Origin: JAIOSF01 sp047159865 | GTDB taxonomy: Bacteria; Campylobacterota; Campylobacteria; Campylobacterales; Arcobacteraceae | Assembly (NCBI RefSeq): GCF_047159865.1 | Contig: NZ_AP038804.1 | Span: 744,001-808,000 of the forward strand | Length of the DNA stretch: 64,000 nucleotides | Reading direction: 5' to 3' | Shown: positions 26,022 to 35,410 of the stretch, in pieces | Numbering within the stretch: position 1 is the stretch's first letter | Layout: every line of letters starts with the position of its first letter | Notes under the pieces: generated by a model | Told to the model about the DNA's origin: nothing | The model's input: the letters and a program-made list of their open reading frames with translations, nothing else | The model's database searches: none | Made by a program: the position numbers and the translations under genes

Positions 26022-27371
26022 CTAAAATAGTTCTAACATTTTTACCACTTCATCTACCTCAAAACATTTAAGATTTGTTTTTATAGTTGGTTTTTGAGCA
26101 ATAATTGCTTTTGAGATACCTTGTGAACTTACCTCTTTTAAACGAGTTTCCATACTATACACATCTTTTATCTCACCTGTTAAACTTACCTCACCTATAA
26201 AAACCGATTCTTTAGATATAGGACGATTTCTAAAACTACTGATAATTGCAGCAACAACTGCCAAATCACAAGAGCTCTCTTTTACTTTGATACCACCACT
26301 TATATTGATAAATACATCATAAGAGTTCAATGGTAAATCTAGTTTTTTCTCTAAAAGGGCTAAAAGCATATTTAATCTATTTGTATCAAACCCAGTTGCA
26401 CTTCTTTTTGGATTTGGATAAGTTGATTCTGTTACAAGGGCTTGCACTTCAAGTATTAAAGCTCGACTTCCTTCAACAGCTACAGTTAAACAGCTTCCAC
26501 TTTGATTTTTTGTGGAGTCGAAAAATCGTCTGTTTATATCTTTGGCACTTTCTAGTCCATTCTGTGTCATTTCAAAGATTCCTATCTCACTTGTACTTCC
26601 AAATCTATTTTTAAATCCACGCAGCATCCGTATCTCTTTTGAACTCTCTCCTTCAAAATACAATACAGTATCAACCATATGTTCTAGAACCCTAGGACCT
26701 GCAATGCTTCCATCTTTTGTGATATGACCAATGATAAACATCGCAATATCTGATTCTTTTGCTTTTCTCATCAGTTCAAAAGTTATCTCTCGCACTTGAG
26801 ATACACTTCCTGGTGCAGATGTAAGTTTGTCACTATATATAGTTTGAATCGAATCAATAATAGCTATCTCATAGTCTTCTCTTAAAAGTTCATCTTGAAT
26901 TGCTTCAAGTGAAATCTCAGAAAGTAAATAAAGTTTTTCTTCATTTGCATTAAGTCTAGTAGCTCTCATTTTAATCTGACCAGCACTCTCTTCCCCTGAA
27001 ACATAGAGTACTTTTTTACCACTTTTAGCTAAGTTTCCAGCAATTTTTAGAAGGAGTGTAGATTTTCCGACACCAGGACTACCACCTATGAGAGTTAAAC
27101 CCCCAGGTACTATCCCTCCCCCTAAAACTAAATCAAACTCTTCATTATGGGTTGAAAACCTCGTAATATTATCTTGCTCAATTTGTGTTATAGGTGTCGC
27201 TTTTGAGGCTTCTGCTGATGCTTTGGCTACTTTTTTTACTACTTCTTGTTGTTCACTAGATAGTTCTATAAAACTATCCCAACCACCACAACTAGGACAT
27301 TTTCCTAGCCATTTTACACTTTGTTCTCCACAATGTTGACACTCAAATATCGATGATTTTTTTTTAGCCAT
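26022..27371 (-). CDS. radA: DNA repair protein RadA
   Basis: RecA-like helicase that promotes branch migration during recombination, 449 residues. N-terminal zinc finger CQHCGEQSVKWLGKCPSCG (four Cys), Walker A GGSPGVGKST, the RadA-specific LRGFKNRFGSTSEIG (KNRFG) and a C-terminal Lon-protease-like domain (INISGGIKVKESSCDLAV). Stands alone downstream of the groES control region and is transcribed in the same direction. Confidence 0.98.
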   Translation of the reverse strand: MAKKKSSIFECQHCGEQSVKWLGKCPSCGGWDSFIELSSEQQEVVKKVAKASAEASKATPITQIEQDNITRFSTHNEEFDLVLGGGIVPGGLTLIGGSPGVGKSTLLLKIAGNLAKSGKKVLYVSGEESAGQIKMRATRLNANEEKLYLLSEISLEAIQDELLREDYEIAIIDSIQTIYSDKLTSAPGSVSQVREITFELMRKAKESDIAMFIIGHITKDGSIAGPRVLEHMVDTVLYFEGESSKEIRMLRGFKNRFGSTSEIGIFEMTQNGLESAKDINRRFFDSTKNQSGSCLTVAVEGSRALILEVQALVTESTYPNPKRSATGFDTNRLNMLLALLEKKLDLPLNSYDVFINISGGIKVKESSCDLAVVAAIISSFRNRPISKESVFIGEVSLTGEIKDVYSMETRLKEVSSQGISKAIIAQKPTIKTNLKCFEVDEVVKMLELF

Positions 27372-27562
27372 GCTATTTCCTAAACTTATTCTTTTATAGA
27401 AGATATTATAGTGAAAAACTATTTATTTTAGTAATTGTATTGCATTTTGTTAATTTAAATTAAAAATAATTAATCAAACTTTATGTTTAGTATGATAAAC
27501 TTTGAACAGTTGATTAGTTACACAAGTTGTTTATTAGTCACTTTAATTACTAGGAGTACAAT

Positions 27563-28105
27563 ATGAATACAAGTATCGTAGGAAGACATGTAACACTTAC
27601 TGATGAGTTAAAAACACATATAGAAAGTACAATAGAAACATTTAAAAAATACAATTTAGATATGATATCAGTTAATGCTATTATCTCTCAAGAACAAAAA
27701 CATGGTAAAAAAGTGATATCTTTTGAATATGTTTTAAATATTGCAAATATTGACACTGTTGTTGTGAAACAAAAAGACAAAGATCTTCATGCTGCTATTG
27801 ATATAGCAACTGATAGAGTTTGTAAAATATTAAGAAGACACGCTGATAAAATTAAAGCACATGATGCTACAAAATTAACAGAAGTTGCAATAGCACAAGA
27901 GGAAGATTCAATTGCTAAAGAGTTAGAAAAGCTCGACAATGAGATTATTCCAATGACTTTAAAATCATATAAACCAATGGATATAGAAGATGCACTCAAC
28001 GATCTAAAAGAAGATGGTGGGGCTTTTAAAGTATTCTATGATATGGATGATAATTTTAGAGTATTATACAAAACTAAAATAGAAGGTAAATACGGTCTTT
28101 ATTAG
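27563..28105 (+). CDS. hpf: long-form ribosome hibernation-promoting factor
   Basis: A 180-residue HPF that dimerises and inactivates 70S ribosomes in stationary phase or stress. N-terminal ribosome-binding domain (MNTSIVGRHVTLTDELKTHIE ... DLHAAIDIATDRVCKILRRHADK, residues ~1-100), a linker, and the C-terminal dimerisation domain (SYKPMDIEDALNDLKEDGGAFKVFYD). AGGAG precedes the ATG. Monocistronic, with a strong terminator. Confidence 0.95.
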   Translation: MNTSIVGRHVTLTDELKTHIESTIETFKKYNLDMISVNAIISQEQKHGKKVISFEYVLNIANIDTVVVKQKDKDLHAAIDIATDRVCKILRRHADKIKAHDATKLTEVAIAQEEDSIAKELEKLDNEIIPMTLKSYKPMDIEDALNDLKEDGGAFKVFYDMDDNFRVLYKTKIEGKYGLY

Positions 28106-28126
28106 AGATTTAGATTTAAATACTAT

Positions 28127-28157
28127 AAAGGTTAAGAGATTCTCTTAACCTTTTTTT
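28127..28157. terminator. bidirectional terminator between hpf and the chemoreceptor gene
   Basis: AAAGGTTAAGAG pairs with CTCTTAACCTTT followed by a seven-T run. The T run overlaps the stop codon of the convergent chemoreceptor gene (28156-28158). Confidence 0.92.
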
Positions 28158-30093
28158 ATACCTTAACTAATTCTTTACCTAAAAATTGCTTTTTATCTGT
28201 ACTACTTACAATAAGTTTTGCAATCTTATCTGTTTGCGTTGCAATCTCATCTGTTTTTGCAGCTATTTCAGCATTTTCCTGTGTTTGACCATCAAGTACA
28301 GCTACAGAATCATTAATTTGTTCAATCCCAGCTAACTGTTCTTTCGAAGAACTTTCAACATCAGAAATAATTTTTAATGTTTCTGAAATACTTGCATTGA
28401 GGTGAGAATAACCATCAATCATCTCATCAGATATTTTCTTACCCTTGTTTGCTTTTTGCGTTGCATTTTCAACTAAAGCTTTAATTTCATTTGCTGCATC
28501 TGCACTTCTTGATGCCAAATTTCTTACCTCTTGAGCTACTACTGCAAATCCTTTTCCAGCTTCACCTGCTGTTGCTGCTTCAACTGCAGCATTGAGACTT
28601 AAAATATTTGTTTGAAATGCAATTTGATCAATAATTTGAATAGCTTCACTAATAGAAGTCACCTCTGTATCGATTTCATCCATAGCAACTGAAGTTTCAG
28701 AAGCAAGTTTTTGTCCAGAATTTACAGAAGTTGTAACTTCGTTAGCATGATGGGCCATCTCTACAATATTTTGCGTATTGCTCGAGATATTTGTAGTAAC
28801 TTCTTCTAAAGCCGCAGCTGTTTGTTCTAGTGCAACTGCTGCTTCACTACTATTTGTACTTAGCGTCTTTACATTCGATAAAAGAATCGACGAACTTTTA
28901 TCTAATGTTAGTCCATTTTTTTTATTTTCGATTAACATTTGTGTAGTTGCATCACCTAAAACATTTACTCCATCCGCCAATTCTAATAGATGTTTTTTGA
29001 TCCCTTTTGTTGGAACTTTATTTGTATAATCGTATGCTGTATATTGATTTAAAACAGTTAAAATATTTTTAATATTTATTTCTAACTTTTCACCCATTTG
29101 GTTTAATAGCTTTGTCAATTCCAAAAGTGCAGGATTTGAACTATTGACATGAACTCTTTGGCTTAAGTCACCTTTCTCAAATTCTGATAAGGCAGCAATA
29201 GTGTTATCAATAACTTGTCTATCTTCATCTATATTTGCTCTTGTTTTAACAATATTTTCATTCACTATTTTTGCCATTTTACCAAGTTCATCTTCTCGTG
29301 AATCGTCTAACCTATGAATATTTACAGACTTTCTATTTAAATAGTCAAAGAAACTAATAATTCCCTCTTCAAATTTTTCTAAAGGATCATTAAACATTTT
29401 TTTAATAACTACAGCAATCAAAATTATTGTAACAATAAGAAGTATTATACTTAAAATTATATTATATAAAATAGTATTATCAATATTTTCATTGGCATTA
29501 TTTTCCATTTGTGTAATTTTTTCATACACATCATCAACATACATACCTGTTACAATAGTCCAATTTAACTCTTTAATATATTGGGAAAATGCAATTTTTT
29601 TCAAAACTTTTTCTGTGTTTGGTTTTTTGTAATAATAAGTAACAAATTCATTCTTTTTTGCATTATCAATAAGTGCTTTTCTAAATGCGAACCCTTTGAT
29701 ATCTGGTGCTAAAATATTTGTTTTTACTCCATTCAGTTTAGGTTTTACAGCATGAAATGCAAAATAATAATCTGATTGTTTTTTCTCATAAGCAAAAAAA
29801 TATCCACTTTTATTTTCAAGATAACGAATATTTGTCAAAATTTCGATAATTTCAGCTTTTGCATCATTTTTATTTTCATACTTTTGAAGTACACTTTGAA
29901 CTACTCCAATTACTGTATTAATCTCGTTTTTAAGTAATTGTTCTTTTTCGTTAATCATATCATTTTCATATCCAGTTAACAATGCTTTGTTTGTTGTTAC
30001 AAGGTTATTTATACTGATTATACTTAATAAAATCATTGAGATAACTAATGGCACTATTGCCAAAAATAATAATTTCACTTTGAGTGTTTTCAT
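28156..30093 (-). CDS. methyl-accepting chemotaxis protein with periplasmic Cache domain
   Basis: A 645-residue chemoreceptor. TM1 (LLFLAIVPLVISMILLSI, ~9-27), a single-Cache periplasmic domain (SGYFFAYEKK, PDIKGFAFRKAL, NWTIVTGMYVDD), TM2 (~207-230), a HAMP-like and linker region with two further helical repeats, and the signalling tip IDQIAFQTNILSLNAAVEAA near residue 490. The start ATG has AAGGA 5 bases before it. No ligand can be named. It stands alone; the chemotaxis kinase genes are elsewhere. Confidence 0.95.
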   Translation of the reverse strand: MKTLKVKLLFLAIVPLVISMILLSIISINNLVTTNKALLTGYENDMINEKEQLLKNEINTVIGVVQSVLQKYENKNDAKAEIIEILTNIRYLENKSGYFFAYEKKQSDYYFAFHAVKPKLNGVKTNILAPDIKGFAFRKALIDNAKKNEFVTYYYKKPNTEKVLKKIAFSQYIKELNWTIVTGMYVDDVYEKITQMENNANENIDNTILYNIILSIILLIVTIILIAVVIKKMFNDPLEKFEEGIISFFDYLNRKSVNIHRLDDSREDELGKMAKIVNENIVKTRANIDEDRQVIDNTIAALSEFEKGDLSQRVHVNSSNPALLELTKLLNQMGEKLEINIKNILTVLNQYTAYDYTNKVPTKGIKKHLLELADGVNVLGDATTQMLIENKKNGLTLDKSSSILLSNVKTLSTNSSEAAVALEQTAAALEEVTTNISSNTQNIVEMAHHANEVTTSVNSGQKLASETSVAMDEIDTEVTSISEAIQIIDQIAFQTNILSLNAAVEAATAGEAGKGFAVVAQEVRNLASRSADAANEIKALVENATQKANKGKKISDEMIDGYSHLNASISETLKIISDVESSSKEQLAGIEQINDSVAVLDGQTQENAEIAAKTDEIATQTDKIAKLIVSSTDKKQFLGKELVKV

Positions 30094-30275
30094 CTTCGTC
30101 CTTATAGTCTTAATCTTTTAACTTACATAATTTCATTATAACTAAATAAAACTATTATATAAATAATATATTGATAAGTATTTTTTATAATGATTAAAGC
30201 TTCTATCCTCAAAAAGTAATTTTTAAGGATATATAAGCAACAATAAATATATTGTTATATAAAAGGTTTACTCTC

Positions 30276-32255
30276 ATGACTACGAAAAGCACTACTTACA
30301 ATAAGATTACAGCTCGGATAATTATCATCATGCTTACCCTAACTTTAACTGTAGCATATATTTATAGCGAATATATGAAAGAGGAAGTTATCATAAACCT
30401 TGCAAAACAAGATGCAAAAAAAACAAGTCGTTTAGTTTTTGAATCAATGTATTCTGCGATGCAAAAAGGCTGGGACAAGGAAGAGATTCATGAGATTATC
30501 AAAAGACTAAATAAGGTTGATGATCAACTAGAGATATTTGTCTACAGAAGTAAACTTGTTGCAAATCTTTATGGAGATATTGAGCATGATAAAAAAGTAA
30601 GAGAGACTGATCTAAGTATTCAAAAATCCCTTAAAGGTGAAGAATCATTAGATATCATCAATTCTGAACTTATTAAATACTATTTTCCAGTAGTTGCAAA
30701 TGATCAATGTAAACAGTGTCACACCAACGCTCAGGAGGGTGATGTACTGGGTGTAATAAATATAAATTATCCTATAACTGAACTCAAAATAGCACTTAAA
30801 GACATCGTAAAATTCTTTCTTTTTTTTATTATCTCATTTACAGTTGTAGTGTTTGTACTTCTACTATTAAATTTCAATAAGTATCTTGTATCACCTATTC
30901 AAAACTTTATAGAAACAGCTAATAACATTAAGAAAAGTTCAGATATCACCCAAAGAGTTAAGGTTGATGATAATATAAATGAAATTCAATCGATGCAAAA
31001 AATGTTTAATGGTATGCTAGATTCAATCGAGTATCAATTTTACTATGACTCTCTTACTAAACTAAAAAATAGAAAATCCCTCCAAATAGATTTAGAGAAA
31101 AGTGATAATTACCTCTTGATGATAATCAATGTTGATAAATTTCAACAAATCAATAATTTGTATGGAGATGCAATAGGAGATAAAATATTATTAGAATTTA
31201 AAGAAAAATTCTTAGAACTTTTACCAGAAAATTCAACTCTATATAAATTACACGCTGATGAATTTGGAATCATTGCACATAATAATACAGATTTAGATGC
31301 GTTTGAAAAAGTTGCGTCAAATATTATCTGTACACTTGATAAATACAAGTTTAGTATAGAAGAAAATAATAATATATTTATAAATTTAACTATTGGTATT
31401 GCATTTGGTTCTGATCTATTACTTCAAAATGCAGATATGGCATTAAAACTAGCAAAAAAAGACAAGCAACACTATTTGACATACAATACAGATATGATAT
31501 CTTTAAGTGAATATGAAAATAGACTTGCATGGACAAACAAACTTAACGATGCTATCTCAAATGATAAAATAATTCCATTATTTCAACCTATAATTGATTG
31601 TAAAACACATAAAATCATTAAATATGAAGCACTCATGAGAATCAAAACAAATTGTAATGATTATATAGTTCCTTTTCATTTTTTAAATATATCAAAGGAA
31701 AATAAACTTTATTTTAAACTCACACTTATTATGTTGAAAAAAACTTTTGCTATATGTAGAGATACAGGAGTAAAATTTTCTTTAAATCTCAACAAAGAAG
31801 ATATGATAAATAAAGAGATTGTTGATTATATTATTGAACAATTTAAAACTTACAACTTTGGACATAATATATCATTTGAGATTCTTGAATCAGAAGGGAT
31901 AGAAGATTTTCAAGAGATTTCAGAATTTATCAAGAAAGTAAAAGCTTATGGAGCGACTATCTCTATTGATGATTTTGGTACAGGGTATTCCAATTTTGAG
32001 TACCTTATGAATTTAGACTTTGATTATCTTAAAATAGATGGAAGTATGATTAGAAATATTGATAAAGATGAAAAATCTCAAATTGTAACAAAAACTATAG
32101 TTGATTTTGCTCAAAGAATCGGTGTAAAAACTATCGCTGAGTTTGTTTCAAGTAAAACAATATATGATAAGGTTAAAGAGATGAATATTGATTTTGCTCA
32201 AGGTTATTACTTGGGAGAGCCATCAAGCCAAATAGAGAAAAAGAGAAATAAATGA
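30276..32255 (+). CDS. membrane c-type-heme sensor with HAMP, degenerate GGDEF and EAL domains
   Basis: A 659-residue protein starting at the ATG at 30276 (AAAAGG nearby; a TTG at 30252 is less likely). TM1 (~13-30), a ~150-residue periplasmic domain ending in a single heme-c motif CKQCH (residues 145-149), TM2 (~179-199), HAMP (~200-252), a GGDEF-fold domain with signature HADEF instead of GGDEF, and an EAL domain with YEALMR, FEILESEGIED, DDFGTGYSNF and LKIDGS intact. Heme-c periplasmic sensors of this type (DUF3365/Tll0287-like) respond to redox state or gas ligands. Probably a c-di-GMP phosphodiesterase. Its stop overlaps the start of the LOV kinase (ATGA). Confidence 0.9.
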   Translation: MTTKSTTYNKITARIIIIMLTLTLTVAYIYSEYMKEEVIINLAKQDAKKTSRLVFESMYSAMQKGWDKEEIHEIIKRLNKVDDQLEIFVYRSKLVANLYGDIEHDKKVRETDLSIQKSLKGEESLDIINSELIKYYFPVVANDQCKQCHTNAQEGDVLGVININYPITELKIALKDIVKFFLFFIISFTVVVFVLLLLNFNKYLVSPIQNFIETANNIKKSSDITQRVKVDDNINEIQSMQKMFNGMLDSIEYQFYYDSLTKLKNRKSLQIDLEKSDNYLLMIINVDKFQQINNLYGDAIGDKILLEFKEKFLELLPENSTLYKLHADEFGIIAHNNTDLDAFEKVASNIICTLDKYKFSIEENNNIFINLTIGIAFGSDLLLQNADMALKLAKKDKQHYLTYNTDMISLSEYENRLAWTNKLNDAISNDKIIPLFQPIIDCKTHKIIKYEALMRIKTNCNDYIVPFHFLNISKENKLYFKLTLIMLKKTFAICRDTGVKFSLNLNKEDMINKEIVDYIIEQFKTYNFGHNISFEILESEGIEDFQEISEFIKKVKAYGATISIDDFGTGYSNFEYLMNLDFDYLKIDGSMIRNIDKDEKSQIVTKTIVDFAQRIGVKTIAEFVSSKTIYDKVKEMNIDFAQGYYLGEPSSQIEKKRNK

Positions 32256-34114
32256 GAAAACAAAAATTTGATATCAAATACATTGATACTTATATTGAAC
32301 TCTTCACCGATTTAGTATTTATTAAAAATATGAAGGGTGAATATACCCATTGCAATAATGCTTATTTAGAGTTTTTCAATAGAAAAAAAGAGGAAATTAT
32401 TGGTAAAAATGATTACGATTTATTACCCATAAAAAATGCTGACAAATGTATTAAAGATGACCAAAATGTTCTCAAAAGTACTCATCCTATTGATTGTGAA
32501 GATATGTTTACATTTAAAGAACAGGATATCTATTTTAAAACAACCAAACAACTTATATATGATAATGAAGAGAAACTGATTGGTATAATAACAATTGCTA
32601 GAGATATTACTCAAATTAAGCAGTATCAACTACTTTATGAAGACAATAATGCTCTACTAGAATATATGCACTATGAGTTTAATACAAAAAAAATATTATC
32701 AAAAATTGTTGAATTATCTGAAAAAAGAAATAAAAATATAAAATGTTCTATATTACTTTTGGATAAAAACAAAGAATATTTACAACATATACATTCAAAC
32801 AATCTCAAATATCATTGGTCTGAACCAATTTATTCAAAGAATAATCTGCTCTTAGGTACTTTTACTATGCATAGTGATACACAAAATTCCCCAAATGATT
32901 TTCAACATCAACTAATGATTTCTTATGCACATCTAACTGCTATTTCTCTAGAGAAAGAAGATAAAAGAGTTGAATCAGATGTACGAATACGAAAAGTTTT
33001 GGAGAAACAACTCATAAGAAAAACAAAAGATCTGCGTCTTTTTAAGCAGGTGATTGATAATATCAATTATGGTGTACTCATTACAACAGCAGATGGTACT
33101 AATAAGTTACTTTATGCAAATGAGGAGTTCTCCAAGATTACTGGATATACAAAAGAGGAAGTCTTAGGAAAAAATTGTAAATTTCTTCAAGGTGATGATC
33201 TACAAATTAAAAAAATAAATGTAATCAAAGAGGGGATTAAAAAACGAAAAAAAATCCAAGTAGAGCTAAGAAACTATAAAAAAGATGGAACTTTATTCTA
33301 TAATCTGTTAAGTATTGCACCTGTTTATTCAAAAGAAAATCAACTGATTAACTTTGTAGGAATTCAAAAAGATATAACCAATCTAAAAAAACAAGAAGCG
33401 CAGATGGCAGAACAAGCAAAACTAGCTTCAATGGGCGAAATGATTACTAATATTGCTCATCAATGGAGGCAACCTCTTTCAGTTATTTCAACTGCAGCAA
33501 CAGGGATGCAACTACAAAGAGAATTTGGACTTCTTAAAGATAGTGATTTCGATAAAACCTGTAATGCTATTAATGAAAATGTACAATATCTTTCAAAAAC
33601 GATCGATGATTTCAAAAATTTACTTCAAAATGACAGTCCAAAAAAATACTTTAATCTAACTAAAGTCATCAATAACTTTTTATCACTCATTAGTGGAACT
33701 ACTACAAATGACCAAATCACTGTCATAGTAAACTTAGATGATTCTATAGAGATCAATGGTTATGAAAATGAACTCAACCAATGTTTTATGAATATTTTTA
33801 ATAATGCAAGAGATGCTTTACTAAAACAAACAAATCGATTATTTTTTATGGAATCTTACATGAAAAATAAAAAAGTAGTTATTCGACTAAAAGATAATGC
33901 AGGAGGAATACCAGATACTGTTATCAACAAAGTTTTTGAACCATATTTTACAACAAAACATCAGTTTCAAGGAACAGGTCTAGGACTGCACATGACATAC
34001 AATCTTATTGAAGAGGGGATGAAAGGGAGAATAAAAGTCAAAAATAGTAGTTTTAACTATAAAAATATAGACTGTTATGGTGCAGAATTTCTTATTATTT
34101 TACCATATTTATAA
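32252..34114 (+). CDS. LOV-domain (blue-light) hybrid-sensor histidine kinase
   Basis: A 620-residue cytoplasmic kinase with no membrane helix. PAS domain (~10-125), a shortened GAF-like segment (~145-235: CSILLLDKN, WSEPIYSKNNLLLGTF), then a LOV domain (~262-380). The LOV signature is GKNCKFLQG at 306-314, with the flavin-adduct Cys at 309, Asn341 and Asn351 (NYKKDG, FYNLLSIAPV) and Gln372 (FVGIQKDIT), all at canonical LOV positions. The H-box IAHQWRQPLS has His403; the ATPase domain has NIFNNARDAL, DNAGGIP and GTGLGLHM. Expected to bind FMN and control kinase output by blue light, possibly also redox. Translationally coupled to the heme-sensor EAL gene before it. Confidence 0.9.
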   Translation: MRKQKFDIKYIDTYIELFTDLVFIKNMKGEYTHCNNAYLEFFNRKKEEIIGKNDYDLLPIKNADKCIKDDQNVLKSTHPIDCEDMFTFKEQDIYFKTTKQLIYDNEEKLIGIITIARDITQIKQYQLLYEDNNALLEYMHYEFNTKKILSKIVELSEKRNKNIKCSILLLDKNKEYLQHIHSNNLKYHWSEPIYSKNNLLLGTFTMHSDTQNSPNDFQHQLMISYAHLTAISLEKEDKRVESDVRIRKVLEKQLIRKTKDLRLFKQVIDNINYGVLITTADGTNKLLYANEEFSKITGYTKEEVLGKNCKFLQGDDLQIKKINVIKEGIKKRKKIQVELRNYKKDGTLFYNLLSIAPVYSKENQLINFVGIQKDITNLKKQEAQMAEQAKLASMGEMITNIAHQWRQPLSVISTAATGMQLQREFGLLKDSDFDKTCNAINENVQYLSKTIDDFKNLLQNDSPKKYFNLTKVINNFLSLISGTTTNDQITVIVNLDDSIEINGYENELNQCFMNIFNNARDALLKQTNRLFFMESYMKNKKVVIRLKDNAGGIPDTVINKVFEPYFTTKHQFQGTGLGLHMTYNLIEEGMKGRIKVKNSSFNYKNIDCYGAEFLIILPYL

Positions 34115-34165
34115 TCTAGTTTATTATCTAAAATATGGTAAAATCATACATCATAAAGGAATATC

Positions 34166-35407
34166 ATGAACATATTAATAGTCGACGATAGTAAAACTAT
34201 CATACAAAGTTTAAAACATTCAATTGAAGAGAAATTGAACTTAACTGTTTACACAGCTGCCTCAATGAAAGAGTGTGCAGACCTAGTTTTGGAACATAAA
34301 GGAAAATTTACTCTTGCTCTTTTAGATTATAATTTGCCAGATGCACAAAATGGTGAAATCATCACTTTTATAAAAAAATTCAATATTCCCTCTATCTTAT
34401 TGACAGGTTCAATTTTAGAAAAATCAAATCCTGTATTTAAAAACAACAATCTAATTGATTATATTTTAAAAGATGGAAGTCAAGCAATTGATTATTCCCT
34501 ATCAGTTATTAAACGGTTTATTTTAAATGAAGACATTGAAATACTCGTTATTGATGATTCAAAAACATTTGCTGCAAAAATGCAAGGTTTATGTATCAAG
34601 TATAATCTTAAAGCCATAGTAAATTATTCAGCAAAAGAGGCGCTAGATACTATTAAACAAAGACCTAACATAAAACTTATATTAGTTGATTATATGATGC
34701 CAGAGATGAATGGATTAGAGTTTACTAAGAAGCTTCGAAAATCTTATAAGAAAGATGAAGTTGCAGTGATAGCACTTTCAGGAACAAGTGAAAAAGAGAT
34801 TGTTGCGAGTTTTCTAAAATATGGGGCAAATGATTTTTTATATAAAGATTTTAGTGATGAAGAGTTTTTTGGTAGAGTGAACAATAATCTTGAAGTCATA
34901 GAACTTTTTCAAGATACTCAAGATAAAGCAAAAAAGGATTATTTAACTGGATTATTTAATAGAAATTATCTTTTTGATGCGGGTGAAGAGATCTATCAAA
35001 GAGCAAAAAGTAGAAAAGAGCTTTTAGCTGTTATTCTTCTAGATATCAATAAATTTAAAATAATAAATGACTCTTATGGGCATGATGTAGGAGATGCTGC
35101 TATTAAAGCTGTAGGAGATTTTTTAATTAAATATATCAACAAAGATTCTTTGATCGCAAGAATGGGTGCAGATGAATTTTGTATATTATTCAAAAATAGA
35201 CCCTATGCAGAAATATATCAGACTTTTCAAGAGATTCAAGAAGTTATTGAAAAATCAACTTTCCAACTCGTTGATATGACATTACAATTAACAGTCTCAG
35301 TAGGAGCTACTATTGCATTCGAAGATAATCTTGAGGAGATGATTGCGTCGTCTGCAGATGCTTTATTTCAAGCAAAAGAAAAAAAGAAAATAATTATTAA
35401 TACTTAA
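34166..35407 (+). CDS. double-receiver GGDEF response regulator
   Basis: A 413-residue cytoplasmic protein: REC1 (~1-120; VDDSKT, phospho-Asp in LLDYNLPD, LLTGS), REC2 (~125-245; VIDDSKT, Asp in LVDYMMPEMNG, ALSGTS, LYKD) and a GGDEF domain (~255-410) with the substrate helix LDINKFKIINDSYGHDVGD. The active-site signature is GADEF rather than GGDEF, and there is no RxxD inhibitory site before it. Activity as a diguanylate cyclase is possible but not certain. It lies 51 bases after the LOV kinase with its own AAAGGA site and is the obvious phosphorylation partner. Confidence 0.92.
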   Translation: MNILIVDDSKTIIQSLKHSIEEKLNLTVYTAASMKECADLVLEHKGKFTLALLDYNLPDAQNGEIITFIKKFNIPSILLTGSILEKSNPVFKNNNLIDYILKDGSQAIDYSLSVIKRFILNEDIEILVIDDSKTFAAKMQGLCIKYNLKAIVNYSAKEALDTIKQRPNIKLILVDYMMPEMNGLEFTKKLRKSYKKDEVAVIALSGTSEKEIVASFLKYGANDFLYKDFSDEEFFGRVNNNLEVIELFQDTQDKAKKDYLTGLFNRNYLFDAGEEIYQRAKSRKELLAVILLDINKFKIINDSYGHDVGDAAIKAVGDFLIKYINKDSLIARMGADEFCILFKNRPYAEIYQTFQEIQEVIEKSTFQLVDMTLQLTVSVGATIAFEDNLEEMIASSADALFQAKEKKKIIINT

Positions 35408-35410
35408 TAA

